Notes: generated from the sequence alone by a model not told the origin. DNA of 64,000 bases from Ruminococcus sp. (GCA_015066935.1 SVNK01000002.1:62001-126000); one strand, 5' to 3'; numbered from the stretch's first letter, positions 29,012-38,804 are shown. A program made the numbers and translations.

Positions 29012-30409
29012 ATGAAAAGAGTACAAATGACAGAAACCATTCTGCGTGATGCAAATCAGTCGTTAATGGCAACACGTCTGCCTTATGCAGATTATGAAGG
29101 AATCCTTTCCGAGATGGACAAGGCAGGCTACTATTCAGTTGAATGCTGGGGCGGAGCTACCTTTGATTCATGTCTTCGTTATCTTAACGAGGATCCGTGG
29201 GAGAGACTCCGTAATCTCAGAAAGAATCTTCCGAACACAAAGCTCCAGATGCTTCTGAGAGGACAGAATCTTCTCGGTTATAAGCACTACCACGACGACG
29301 TTGTAGAGAAGTTCATCGAGCTTTCAATCAAGAACGGTATTGATGTTATCCGTATTTTTGACGCCCTCAACGATTTCAGAAACATTGAGACAGCTCTCAA
29401 CGCAACAAAGAAATTCGCAACAAAGAATACAATTGCATCAGGCTGTATTTCATATACACAGAGCCCTGTACATACAGTAGATAAGTACATTGAAATGTGC
29501 AAGGAGCTCAAGACAATGGGCTTTGACACAATCTGCCTCAAGGATATGGCAGGTACAATGTCTCCCTATGAAGCAGAGCACCTCATCAAGGGAATCAAGG
29601 ACGCTATCGGCGACATGACTCTCGTTCTCCATACACACTGCACAACAGGTATGGCTTACATGACAATCATGAAGGCTATCGAGTCGGGTATCGACGTAAT
29701 TGATACAGCTTGTTCTGCATTCTCTGGCGGTACTTCACAGCCTTCAACAGAGACAATGTTCTATGCTCTCCAGCAGTACGGCATTGATACAGGTCTTAAT
29801 GAGGAGATTATCAACAAGGTTGACGAGTTCTTCAAGCCCATCAAGCAGAAGTACGTTGACAACGGTCAGCTCAACCCCAAGAGTCTTGCAACAGACGCTC
29901 AGGCACTCGTTTACAAGGTTCCCGGCGGTATGCTTTCAAATATGATTGCAAACCTCAAGGACATGAATGCTCTTGACAAGTTTGAGGAAGCTCTTGCAGA
30001 GATTCCGAAGGTACGTGCTGACATGGGTTATCCTCCGCTTGTAACACCTCTTTCACAGATGGTAGGAAATCAGGCAGTTACAAACGTACTCGTGGGCGAG
30101 CGCTACAAGAATATTTCCAAGGAAATCAAGAACTACATCAAGGGTGAGTACGGTATTGCTCCCGCACCCATCGAGCCCGAGCTTGCAAAGAAGGTTCTCG
30201 GCGATTCACAGCCTGTTGACTGTCGTGAAGAGGACAAGAAGCGTACAGGTGAGGACTTCGCAGCAGCTAAGGAAGCTCTCGGCGACCTCTGCCGCAGCGA
30301 GGAGGATATGATGAGCTACATCTGCTTCCCCGACCAGACTCTTACATTCCTTAAGAACCGCAAGGCTCAGGAGGAGAACGAGGCAGTCTATACAATTGAA
30401 GAGATGTAA
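29012..30409 (+). CDS. oadA: Oxaloacetate decarboxylase alpha subunit (carboxyltransferase)
   Basis: TILRDANQSLMATR, LRGQNLLGYKHY, KDMAGTMSPYEAE, LHTHCTTGMAY. Confidence 0.93.
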   Translation: MKRVQMTETILRDANQSLMATRLPYADYEGILSEMDKAGYYSVECWGGATFDSCLRYLNEDPWERLRNLRKNLPNTKLQMLLRGQNLLGYKHYHDDVVEKFIELSIKNGIDVIRIFDALNDFRNIETALNATKKFATKNTIASGCISYTQSPVHTVDKYIEMCKELKTMGFDTICLKDMAGTMSPYEAEHLIKGIKDAIGDMTLVLHTHCTTGMAYMTIMKAIESGIDVIDTACSAFSGGTSQPSTETMFYALQQYGIDTGLNEEIINKVDEFFKPIKQKYVDNGQLNPKSLATDAQALVYKVPGGMLSNMIANLKDMNALDKFEEALAEIPKVRADMGYPPLVTPLSQMVGNQAVTNVLVGERYKNISKEIKNYIKGEYGIAPAPIEPELAKKVLGDSQPVDCREEDKKRTGEDFAAAKEALGDLCRSEEDMMSYICFPDQTLTFLKNRKAQEENEAVYTIEEM

Positions 30410-30421
30410 GGAGGCTGCAAG

Positions 30422-30820
30422 ATGTTTGATTCAGTTATGACAATGTCCGCAGAAGTTGCTGAAGAAACAACAAAAGCTGCAAGCGACATAAGTATTGCTG
30501 ATGCAGCTGTAACTGCTGTATTCGGCTATACTGTGGTTTTTGTGGGAATTCTGATTCTCATGATAGTAATTTACATAGTTGGTGCATATTTCAAATCCAA
30601 GGATGCAAAAGCAAAGCAGAACGCAGTTGATACTGCAAAGACAGCAGCTCCTGCTGCTGCACCTGAAGCTGCAAAGCCTGTTGCTCCGGGTTCTGCAGGT
30701 CACATAAAGCTTTTCGATGTTCCCGACAAGGAAGCCGCTATGATTATGGCTATCGTTGCAGACAAAATGCAGAAGCCGCTTAACGAGCTGCACTTTATTT
30801 CCATTAAGGAGGTCAAATAA
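30422..30820 (+). CDS. OadG-type sodium pump decarboxylase gamma subunit
   Basis: Single TM segment plus Ala/Pro-rich linker, located between oadA and the biotin carrier gene. Confidence 0.75.
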   Translation: MFDSVMTMSAEVAEETTKAASDISIADAAVTAVFGYTVVFVGILILMIVIYIVGAYFKSKDAKAKQNAVDTAKTAAPAAAPEAAKPVAPGSAGHIKLFDVPDKEAAMIMAIVADKMQKPLNELHFISIKEVK

Positions 30821-30822
30821 CC

Positions 30823-31221
30823 ATGAAGTATAAAGTTACACTTAACGGTAAAACATATGAAGTTGAGGTTGAACACGGTAAGGCTGTTCTCCTTGATGAG
30901 TACGAGGCACTCGCTCCCGCACCTGCATCTCCTGCAGCAGCGGCAGCACCCGTAGCAGCTGCACCTGCGGCAGCACCTGCACCCGCAGCTCCCGTAAATC
31001 TTGCAGCAGGCGAAACAGTTGCATCTCCTATGCCCGGAAACATCCTCCGTGTAGAGGTAAATCAGGGCGATACAGTAAAGGCTGGACAGCTTCTTATTGT
31101 ACTTGAGGCTATGAAGATGGAAAATGAAATCGTTGCTCCCAAGGACGGTACAGTAGTACAGGTAGTAACAAGCAAGGGTTCCGTTGTAGAGACAGGCGCT
31201 CCGCTGGTTGTTATAGCGTAA
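30823..31221 (+). CDS. Biotin carboxyl carrier protein of a decarboxylase
   Basis: VLEAMKMENEIVAPKDG biotinylation motif; Ala/Pro-rich linker. Confidence 0.95.
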   Translation: MKYKVTLNGKTYEVEVEHGKAVLLDEYEALAPAPASPAAAAAPVAAAPAAAPAPAAPVNLAAGETVASPMPGNILRVEVNQGDTVKAGQLLIVLEAMKMENEIVAPKDGTVVQVVTSKGSVVETGAPLVVIA

Positions 31222-31233
31222 GGAGGGCGAAAA

Positions 31234-32451
31234 ATGGATATTCTTGAAACCCTGAAGACCCTATGGAACGATTCGGGTTTTCACAGCTTCTTCGTTGACG
31301 GCGGATGGAAGAACCTCATCATGATTGTTATTTCATGCGTTCTTCTCTATCTTGGTATCAAGAAGCAGTTTGAGCCTCTTCTTCTCGTAGGTATCGCATT
31401 CGGCTGTCTGCTTGTAAATCTTTCATATTTCACTCCTGCATCGGCAGACGCTCTTTATCATCTCGACCTCTGGGACAATTTCCTTGACCATGATCATCCC
31501 GATTATCACAGCTACGGAGCAATTCTCCGTAACGGCGGACTTCTTGACATCCTTTACATAGGCGTAAAGGCAGGTGTATATCCGTCACTCATTTTCATGG
31601 GTATCGGTGCTATGACAGACTTTGGTCCGCTTATTTCGAATCCGAAGAGCCTTCTCCTCGGAGCTGCTGCACAGATGGGTGTATTCCTCGCATTCTTCGG
31701 TGCGGTATGTCTCGGATTTGACGGAAACGCAGCTGCTTCCATCGGTATCATCGGTGGTGCAGACGGTCCTACAGCAATCTTCCTTACATCAAAGCTGAAG
31801 CCTGAGCTTCTCGGACCTATTGCAATCGCAGCATACTCATATATGGCACTCATTCCTATGATTCAGCCTCCGATTATGAGACTTCTCACAACAGAGAAGG
31901 AGCGTAAGGTAAAGATGGAGCAGACAAGAGTTGTTTCAAAGACAGAAAAGATTATTTTCCCTATCATTGTAGCACTTTTTGTAATTCTTCTCCTTCCTTC
32001 AACAGCTCCCCTTATCGGATGCCTGATGCTTGGCAACCTCTGGAGAGAGTGCGGCGTTACAGAAAGACTTTCCGACACAGTTCAGAACGGACTCATGAAC
32101 ATTGTTACTGTATTCCTTGGTATTTCCGTAGGTGCAACAACAGTTGCTTCACGTTTCCTTTCACTTGAGACAATCAAGATTATACTTCTCGGACTTACAG
32201 CATTCTGCTTCTCAACAATCGGAGGACTTCTTGTAGGTAAGCTTATGTATAAGCTCACAGGTGGTAAAATCAATCCTCTTATCGGTTCTGCAGGCGTATC
32301 GGCAGTTCCTATGGCAGCACGTGTTGCTCAGACAGAAGGTCAGAAGGCAAATCCTTCAAACTTCCTTCTCATGCACGCTATGGGACCAAACGTTGCAGGC
32401 GTAATCGGTTCTGCAATTGCAGCAGGATTCCTTCTTGCAGTGTTCAAGTGA
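31234..32451 (+). CDS. oadB: Na+-translocating oxaloacetate decarboxylase beta subunit
   Basis: GIIGGADGPTAIFLTSKL, multi-TM, VSAVPMAARV. Confidence 0.95.
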   Translation: MDILETLKTLWNDSGFHSFFVDGGWKNLIMIVISCVLLYLGIKKQFEPLLLVGIAFGCLLVNLSYFTPASADALYHLDLWDNFLDHDHPDYHSYGAILRNGGLLDILYIGVKAGVYPSLIFMGIGAMTDFGPLISNPKSLLLGAAAQMGVFLAFFGAVCLGFDGNAAASIGIIGGADGPTAIFLTSKLKPELLGPIAIAAYSYMALIPMIQPPIMRLLTTEKERKVKMEQTRVVSKTEKIIFPIIVALFVILLLPSTAPLIGCLMLGNLWRECGVTERLSDTVQNGLMNIVTVFLGISVGATTVASRFLSLETIKIILLGLTAFCFSTIGGLLVGKLMYKLTGGKINPLIGSAGVSAVPMAARVAQTEGQKANPSNFLLMHAMGPNVAGVIGSAIAAGFLLAVFK

Positions 32452-32478
32452 TAACTGCAATACGGTAAAACAAATTTT

Positions 32479-32510
32479 AAGGAGACTCTTTTCGTAAGGG
32501 TCTCCTTTTT
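32479..32510 (+). terminator. Rho-independent terminator after oadB
   Basis: AAGGAGACTCTTTTCGTAAGGGTCTCCTTTTTT. Confidence 0.88.
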
Positions 32511-32657
32511 ATTATTGCAAAAAAGGGGGACTGTACAAAACGAATCGGTCAGATTGTGTCGGAACGGGACGAATCTGCCGACTTGATAGATAATTAGATA
32601 AAAATCGAAAAAATGTTTTGTGCAATATGGAGAAATGTCGGGATTTTTGATTTTTCG

Positions 32658-32686
32658 TTGACAATTGTAAAAATAAGTATTATAAT
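32658..32686 (+). promoter_or_regulatory. Consensus sigma-A-type promoter
   Basis: TTGACA - 17 nt - TATAAT. Confidence 0.88.
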
Positions 32687-32715
32687 AAATACAGAGATAT
32701 ATATTGAGGTGTAGA

Positions 32716-33780
32716 ATGAACAAAGAAAGGAAAAGAAAGTATAAAATACGCTACTTTAGAGTTGGCGCAGCTGTTTTCCTTTTAGTTCTGATATTTTTCG
32801 GAATAGCGCTCATAGTGTCATCATGCGGTGACGGCGATGGGAATAAGGTTCAGGTTGCTGTAATTACTGATACAACTACCGAATCTTTTTTGGCGACTTC
32901 TGAGAATATTACGGAAACAATCACAGAGGATACGGCGGCGTCTTTTGTCGTTTATCCAAAGAAATCATCTGAATCCGTGGAATTCAGTGAAGATTACGAT
33001 GCGGTAAATGCAGTTCTGATGTGTGTTGAAGATAATGAAATAATAGCATACAGAGAGAACAGCACAAGAATGTATCCGGCTTCACTCACCAAGGTAATGT
33101 CCCTGATAGTTGCTGTAGAAAATATCAGTGACCTTTCGGATACCGTACTGATTACAAATGATATGGTAAGTCCGATGATAGCACAAAATGCTTCAAGGGC
33201 AGGATTTGTTCCCGGCGAAACTCCGACACTGAGAGATTTGCTGTATGGAATGATTTTGACCTCCGGTGCGGACGCCTCTCTGGCGGTCGCAGAATATGTA
33301 TCGGGTTCCGAAGCCGCATTTGCAGAGTTAATGAATGCAAAGGCTGAGGAAATGGGACTCAGAGATACTCATTTCACAAATTGTACAGGACTTCATCACG
33401 AGAAGCATTACAGCACTGCCGATGATATGGCGCTTATTCTGGAGTACGCAATCCGGAACGATATCTGTAGAGCAGTATTGACTGAATATGAGTATAACTA
33501 TCCACCGACACAGCTTAACCCGGAAGGACTGAAATTTACCAGTACATTGTTTGAACGTATGTACGGCGATGAAATGTCTGGCGTTCTGATAAAGGGCGGC
33601 AAAACAGGGTATACCGACGAGTCCGGAAACTGCATAGAATCATTTGCTGAAATAGGCGGAAAAACATATATCCTTGTACTTTGCGGTGGAACAACCAAGT
33701 GGAACAATATTTACAACACCCTTAGTGCGTACAGCGTATATTGCGCAAAAGGAGAACCTTATAGTCCTCTGAATCATTAA
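32716..33780 (+). CDS. Serine-type D-alanyl-D-alanine carboxypeptidase (S11), intact SxxK and KTG motifs
   Basis: PASLTKVMS (SxxK), TSGADAS, GGKTGYT (KTG); N-terminal membrane anchor. Confidence 0.92.
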   Translation: MNKERKRKYKIRYFRVGAAVFLLVLIFFGIALIVSSCGDGDGNKVQVAVITDTTTESFLATSENITETITEDTAASFVVYPKKSSESVEFSEDYDAVNAVLMCVEDNEIIAYRENSTRMYPASLTKVMSLIVAVENISDLSDTVLITNDMVSPMIAQNASRAGFVPGETPTLRDLLYGMILTSGADASLAVAEYVSGSEAAFAELMNAKAEEMGLRDTHFTNCTGLHHEKHYSTADDMALILEYAIRNDICRAVLTEYEYNYPPTQLNPEGLKFTSTLFERMYGDEMSGVLIKGGKTGYTDESGNCIESFAEIGGKTYILVLCGGTTKWNNIYNTLSAYSVYCAKGEPYSPLNH

Positions 33781-33884
33781 CAATGAAAACCCGGCATAGT
33801 ATGCCTTAAAAAAGAAAAAAAGAAAAAGAAACGGAAATAATTCCGAAAAAAAGTAGAACAAAACAGTCCGGAGGATAATAAAAA

Positions 33885-34847
33885 ATGGCTAAAAGGCACC
33901 TGAGAAAGGGTAGGGTAGTACTTGCCATGGCAGCTGTTTCTCTCGCTATAATGGGAGCAGACCATGTAAGACGTGACCTTTTTCAGCCTGAAGCAAACAC
34001 AAGCATAGTTGTAAGCGGTACTTTCAAGGAGCAGTCTGCTCCCGCAAAGGATACAGGGGACGCACAGATCCTTGGTAATCCCGTAAGTAATACTACCGAG
34101 TTTACAGGTATGCAGAATGTTGGCTTCTCTGAAACAACCTTGTCGTCGTCAGCACTTTCAACAGGCAATCTTGCTTTTATTGACAGTGTTCACCCGGTAG
34201 GTGAGGCTGACCATTCTGAAATGGTTAACCTGATGGACGCAAAAAATGAATTCTATACTCTTGTAGACGATACTGTCATGCTTAACGAGGAAGCAGCTGA
34301 TGCGCTTAACTCGATGATGGCAGATTATACAGCAGCAACAGGTCTTGTTGACTTTATAGTTTATGGTACAACCAAAACATATACAGGACCGGATTCGTTC
34401 TGCCCTGAAAAATTTCCTGAATCCGTTACGGGAAACACCGTCGATTTTGCAATAAACGGATATGCATCTGTTCTTCCATACGACGGACGTGATGAAGAAG
34501 GATGGGTAGTAGATAACTGTGAAAAATACGGATTTATTGTACGTTATCCTCAGGGAAAGGAAAACGTAACGGGACACGAATATTGTCCATGGCATCTGAG
34601 ATACGTGGGCAAGGTACATGCTGCGATAATGGCGGAGAAGAATCTCTGCTTTGACGAGTATATTAAATTTCTGAAAGATTTTACTTATAATAAGCCTTTT
34701 AAATACAGCATAAACGAGGTTAATTATGAGATTTACAGTGCACCTTCAACAGGTGAACTGACGACTGTGATGATCCCTGTATCCGGAAATTATGATATTT
34801 CGGGTGATAATATGGGAAGTTTTATCATTACGGCAATTAAAGATTAA
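33885..34847 (+). CDS. VanY-like (M15B) peptidase homologue with altered active-site residues
   Basis: GWVVDNCEKYGFIVRYPQGKENVTGHEYCPWHLRYVG resembles the VanY C-terminal half; Zn/catalytic positions changed (see findings). Confidence 0.75.
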   Translation: MAKRHLRKGRVVLAMAAVSLAIMGADHVRRDLFQPEANTSIVVSGTFKEQSAPAKDTGDAQILGNPVSNTTEFTGMQNVGFSETTLSSSALSTGNLAFIDSVHPVGEADHSEMVNLMDAKNEFYTLVDDTVMLNEEAADALNSMMADYTAATGLVDFIVYGTTKTYTGPDSFCPEKFPESVTGNTVDFAINGYASVLPYDGRDEEGWVVDNCEKYGFIVRYPQGKENVTGHEYCPWHLRYVGKVHAAIMAEKNLCFDEYIKFLKDFTYNKPFKYSINEVNYEIYSAPSTGELTTVMIPVSGNYDISGDNMGSFIITAIKD

Positions 34848-34875
34848 TGGTTTGACGTTAAACTTCGGAATTACA

Positions 34876-34904
34876 GGAGCAGTGTGCACAACTGCTCCTT
34901 TTTT
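34876..34904 (+). terminator. Rho-independent terminator
   Basis: GGAGCAGT-GTGCACA-ACTGCTCC-TTTTTT. Confidence 0.9.
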
Positions 34905-34954
34905 ATATGAATAGCACAGCAGACTGCTTCATATTATATTATGAGGTGAGAGAA

Positions 34955-36094
34955 ATGAGAAGAAAAATGCTGTGCGGGATGATGATTATAATTATCGGGA
35001 TAATTTCCGTGACTTTTATTTCGGCAGACGATTCTGATGACGGAAAAATTCCGTCAGCCTATGTTCTTATGGAGGCTGATACCGGAACTGTGCTTGAGGA
35101 GAATTATGCCGATAAGGAGCTTAATGCAGGCTATCTCGGAAAGCTTATGTCGCTTCTTCTCATTGCTGAAGACATTGAAAAAGGCGAGTATGCACTTGAT
35201 ACGGAACTGACTGCTTCTCATAACGTAACAGGAACGAGAGGTGCAGTTGTGTGGCTTCAGGCAGGGGATAAGATGACGGTCGATGAACTTCTGAAAAGCG
35301 TAATTATCGGAAATGCCAACGACGCAATGACTGTTCTTGCAGAGAAATCCGAGGGAAGTGTCGAAGCATTTACAATGCGTATGAATGCGGCTGCTTTCGA
35401 CCTCGGACTGCGTAACTCAGCATTTTATTCACCGTATGGTTTTTACGATGAGCGAGAGCATACAACGGCTCGTGAGATGGCACTTATATGTGCGAAGCTG
35501 TCAGGATATGATTTTCTGACTCCGTATTTTTCGACGTGGCGTGATTTCGTGAAGGATGGAGCCGTGGAACTTGTAAATGAAAATACACTTTCAAGGACGT
35601 TTGAACCTCATATAGGTTTCAAGGCGGCTCACTCTGATGAGTCCAGATATTGCATTGCTGAGGGAGTACGTTCTGATTCTGGAGCGTTATATGTTGCGGT
35701 AATTCTGGGTGCACAGGACGAGGATACGTCCTTTTCATCGGCTAAGAAGTTATGCAGAAAGGGGCTCAGTGACTATAAGGTTACTGTAACGATGTTTCCC
35801 GATGAGATGCTGATGCCTGTCAGAGTCAGGAACGGCAAGGATTTTGCGGTTCCGATAGCAATTGCGCAGCAGGGGACGCTGGTTATACCCAAGAATTCGG
35901 GTGAACTCAAAACAGTGACGGTGCTTCCCGATTATCTTGAAGCACCTGTAGAAAAGGGACAGAAAATCGGTTCTGCGGCATTTTATAACGGAAAGAATCT
36001 TGTGTACGAAGGGGATATAGTTGCTTCGGAATCTGTAGAGAAACTTGATTACGGATTTGTTTTGAGCAAAATGTTGTGTGAGTTGGCAAAATAA
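34955..36094 (+). CDS. S11 D-Ala-D-Ala carboxypeptidase-like protein lacking canonical catalytic motifs
   Basis: S11-like fold pattern (AYVLMEADTGTVLEENYADKE..., NANDAMTVLAE, GLRNSAFYSPYG) with PBP5-type C-terminal region; SxxK, SxN and KTG all replaced. Confidence 0.8.
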   Translation: MRRKMLCGMMIIIIGIISVTFISADDSDDGKIPSAYVLMEADTGTVLEENYADKELNAGYLGKLMSLLLIAEDIEKGEYALDTELTASHNVTGTRGAVVWLQAGDKMTVDELLKSVIIGNANDAMTVLAEKSEGSVEAFTMRMNAAAFDLGLRNSAFYSPYGFYDEREHTTAREMALICAKLSGYDFLTPYFSTWRDFVKDGAVELVNENTLSRTFEPHIGFKAAHSDESRYCIAEGVRSDSGALYVAVILGAQDEDTSFSSAKKLCRKGLSDYKVTVTMFPDEMLMPVRVRNGKDFAVPIAIAQQGTLVIPKNSGELKTVTVLPDYLEAPVEKGQKIGSAAFYNGKNLVYEGDIVASESVEKLDYGFVLSKMLCELAK

Positions 36095-36147
36095 AGTGTT
36101 GAAATTGTTGCTAATATACAAATATAAGCTAATTTTGCCAAAGGTAC

Positions 36148-36176
36148 TTGAAAAAATCCTCAAAATATTGTATTAT
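36148..36176 (+). promoter_or_regulatory. Probable promoter of pgi
   Basis: TTGAAA - 17 nt - TATTAT. Confidence 0.6.
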
Positions 36177-36231
36177 TATAGTTGGTAAATTATATATGTA
36201 CGGGAATCCCGTACAGATGGAGGTATTTTTC

Positions 36232-37566
36232 ATGTCATTAAAACTTAACGCCAAATACCTGAAGGATTTCATTAATGCTGACGAAATGACAGGCATTAAA
36301 GCACAGGTTGAAGCCGCTGCTGCTTCGCTTCACAATAAAACAGGTCTTGGAAACGATTTCTTAGGCTGGGTAGACCTTCCCACTGACTATGACAAGGAAG
36401 AATTCGCAAGAATCAAGGCTGCTGCCGAGAAAATCAAGAAGAATTCAGATATCCTTATCGTAATTGGTATTGGTGGTTCATACCTTGGTGCAAGAGCTGC
36501 TATCGAGCTTCTGAAGTCGCCTCTTTACAATAATATCAAGAAGGATACACCCGACATCTACTATGTCGGAAACAGCATAAATCCTACATACCTCAATGAG
36601 ATTATCGGTCTCTGCAAGGACAAGGATTTCTCTGTAAACGTAATTTCAAAGTCAGGTACAACAACTGAGCCTGCTCTTGCTTTCAGAATCTTCAAGAAAA
36701 TGGTTGAGGATAAGTACGGCAAGGATGAGGCTAAGAACAGAATTTTCGCTACAACTGACAAGGCTCGCGGAACTCTCAAGAATCTTTCCGATGCTGAGGG
36801 ATATGAGACATTCGTTATTCCCGATGACGTAGGAGGACGTTTCTCCGTTCTTACAGCAGTTGGTCTTCTTCCCATTGCTGTTGCAGGATGCGACATCGAC
36901 GCTCTTATGAAGGGTGCAGCAAAGGCTCAGGCTGATTTCTGTGCTGATTTCGACAATAACGACTGCTATAAGTACGCAGCTCTCAGAAACATTCTTTACA
37001 GAAAGGGCAAGTCTGTGGAAATGCTCGTTTCCTATGACCCCAGCTTTGTAATGATGTCTGAGTGGTACAAGCAGCTCTTCGGTGAGAGTGAGGGTAAGGA
37101 CAATAAGGGTATTTTCCCGTCATCCGCTGTTTTCTCAACAGACCTCCACTCAATGGGTCAGTACATTCAGGACGGCGCAAGAATCCTCTTTGAGACAGTT
37201 GTTGACATCAAGAACCCAAAGACAGATCTCTTCCTTGAGGCTGATGAGGAGAACCTTGACGGTCTTAACTTCCTTACAAACCAGAATATGTCAGTAGTAA
37301 ACAGAAAGGCTCTTGAGGGTACAATTCTTGCTCATACAGAGGGCGGAGTTCCCAACATCATTCTTGAGCTTGAAGATACAACAGAGGAAAGCGTCGGCTA
37401 TATGATTTACTTCTTCGAGAAGGCTTGTGCAATTTCAGGCTATGTTCTCGGTGTAAATCCTTTCAACCAGCCCGGCGTTGAAAGCTACAAGTCAAACATG
37501 TTTGCACTTCTCGGCAAGCCCGGATATGAAGGTGCAAAGGCAGCTCTTGAGGCTAAGCTCGGCTAA
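36232..37566 (+). CDS. pgi: Glucose-6-phosphate isomerase
   Basis: [69 protein letters not shown]. Confidence 0.97.
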   Translation: MSLKLNAKYLKDFINADEMTGIKAQVEAAAASLHNKTGLGNDFLGWVDLPTDYDKEEFARIKAAAEKIKKNSDILIVIGIGGSYLGARAAIELLKSPLYNNIKKDTPDIYYVGNSINPTYLNEIIGLCKDKDFSVNVISKSGTTTEPALAFRIFKKMVEDKYGKDEAKNRIFATTDKARGTLKNLSDAEGYETFVIPDDVGGRFSVLTAVGLLPIAVAGCDIDALMKGAAKAQADFCADFDNNDCYKYAALRNILYRKGKSVEMLVSYDPSFVMMSEWYKQLFGESEGKDNKGIFPSSAVFSTDLHSMGQYIQDGARILFETVVDIKNPKTDLFLEADEENLDGLNFLTNQNMSVVNRKALEGTILAHTEGGVPNIILELEDTTEESVGYMIYFFEKACAISGYVLGVNPFNQPGVESYKSNMFALLGKPGYEGAKAALEAKLG

Positions 37567-37635
37567 TTACCGCAGCTTCCACAATAAATAACACAAAATA
37601 TTCACACTGCCGCAAGGCAATGGAAGGAGTAAATT

Positions 37636-38043
37636 ATGATTAAACTTATTATCGGTAAAAAGGGTACAGGAAAAACCAAGATTCTCATCGACCAGATCAA
37701 TGATGCTGTAAAGTCAACAAATGGAAACATTGTCTGCATCGAGAAGGGTGACAATATCAGACGTTCCATCAGCTTCAGAGTAAGATGGTGCGATTCCGAG
37801 AGCTTCTGCATCGAGGGATTTGACGCATTCTACGGTTTCGTAGCAGGTATGCTCGCCGGCAACTTCGACATCAAGGACATCTTCGTTGACGGTATCCTCA
37901 AGATCGGCGGCCGTGATTACGAGGCACTCGGTGCAATGCTCGAAAAGCTGGACAAGCTCACTGTTGACGATACAACTGTTGTATTCACAGTTTCTGCAGA
38001 CGCTGAAGAGCTTCCTGAGAGCGTAAAGCAGTTTATCAAGTAA
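37636..38043 (+). CDS. Small P-loop protein, unknown function
   Basis: N-terminal Walker A IIGKKGTGKTK; 135 aa; no recognised family. Confidence 0.7.
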   Translation: MIKLIIGKKGTGKTKILIDQINDAVKSTNGNIVCIEKGDNIRRSISFRVRWCDSESFCIEGFDAFYGFVAGMLAGNFDIKDIFVDGILKIGGRDYEALGAMLEKLDKLTVDDTTVVFTVSADAEELPESVKQFIK

Positions 38044-38078
38044 TTTCCTAAAAAAATAAGGTTTTTTCAGCCTGACTA

Positions 38079-38107
38079 TTGACATCTTATGTCAATTGGT
38101 GTATAAT
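38079..38107 (+). promoter_or_regulatory. Consensus promoter of the yceD-rpmF unit with overlapping inverted repeat
   Basis: TTGACA - 17 nt - TATAAT; ATTGACAT-CTT-ATGTCAAT (38078-38096) covers the -35. Confidence 0.8.
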
Positions 38108-38137
38108 ATAATTTGTGGTGCTCTGAAGGATTTTAAT

Positions 38138-38584
38138 ATGAAGATAAATTTAAAACAGATTTTTAATATAACCGGAGAATCAAAGGATATTGAGTATTCC
38201 ATTCCGGCGGAGGAGCTTTCCGATATTCACGGATACAGCTTCGCTTCAACGGTTGATGTTAAGGGCAGAGTATATAACAGGGCAGATGTTGTCTACCTTG
38301 ATTATTCTGTAAGTTTCACTCTTGACCTTACCTGTGACAGGTGTCTGAAAGAGTTTGAAAACACTTATCATTTTGATTTCAGTCATATTGTAGTTCCTTC
38401 TGTCAGCAGCGATAACGACGAATACATCGTTGCCGAGGGTGAGAGCATTGAACTGAATGATATTGCTGTAACGGATCTTCTGCTCCGTCTGCCGACAAAG
38501 ATACTCTGCAAGGAAGATTGCAGGGGACTGTGTATGGTATGCGGATGTGACCTGAATGAATCCGAATGCAATTGTCTGAAATAA
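38138..38584 (+). CDS. YceD/DUF177-family protein
   Basis: LTCDRCLKEFE and C-terminal CxxxCxGLCMVCGCDLN; directly upstream of rpmF. Confidence 0.88.
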   Translation: MKINLKQIFNITGESKDIEYSIPAEELSDIHGYSFASTVDVKGRVYNRADVVYLDYSVSFTLDLTCDRCLKEFENTYHFDFSHIVVPSVSSDNDEYIVAEGESIELNDIAVTDLLLRLPTKILCKEDCRGLCMVCGCDLNESECNCLK

Positions 38585-38618
38585 GTGAGCTATTGCTCCA
38601 TTTGAAGGAGGTGCCAGA

Positions 38619-38804
38619 ATGGCTGTACCAAAGAGAAAAACTTCCAAGGCAAGACGTGATAAGAGACGTTCTGCTGTATGGAAGCTTGAAGCACCCGCAA
38701 TGTCTAAGTGCGATAACTGCGGCGCAATTAAGGCTCCGCACAGAGTTTGCAAGAACTGCGGTTTCTATAAGGGCGTTGAGGTTCTTAAAATGGACGCTGA
38801 GTAA
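38619..38804 (+). CDS. rpmF: 50S ribosomal protein L32
   Basis: [40 protein letters not shown]. Confidence 0.97.
   Translation: MAVPKRKTSKARRDKRRSAVWKLEAPAMSKCDNCGAIKAPHRVCKNCGFYKGVEVLKMDAE

Noticed and set aside
30900-31010. GCA/CCT-rich low-complexity tract, considered as a microsatellite
   Set aside because: It encodes the flexible Ala/Pro linker normally found before the biotin domain.
33792-33850. GGCATAGTATGCC hairpin followed by AAAAAAGAAAAAAAGAAAAAG, considered as a terminator
   Set aside because: The tract is purine rich in the direction of transcription, so it is not a + strand terminator, and its order is wrong for the - strand.
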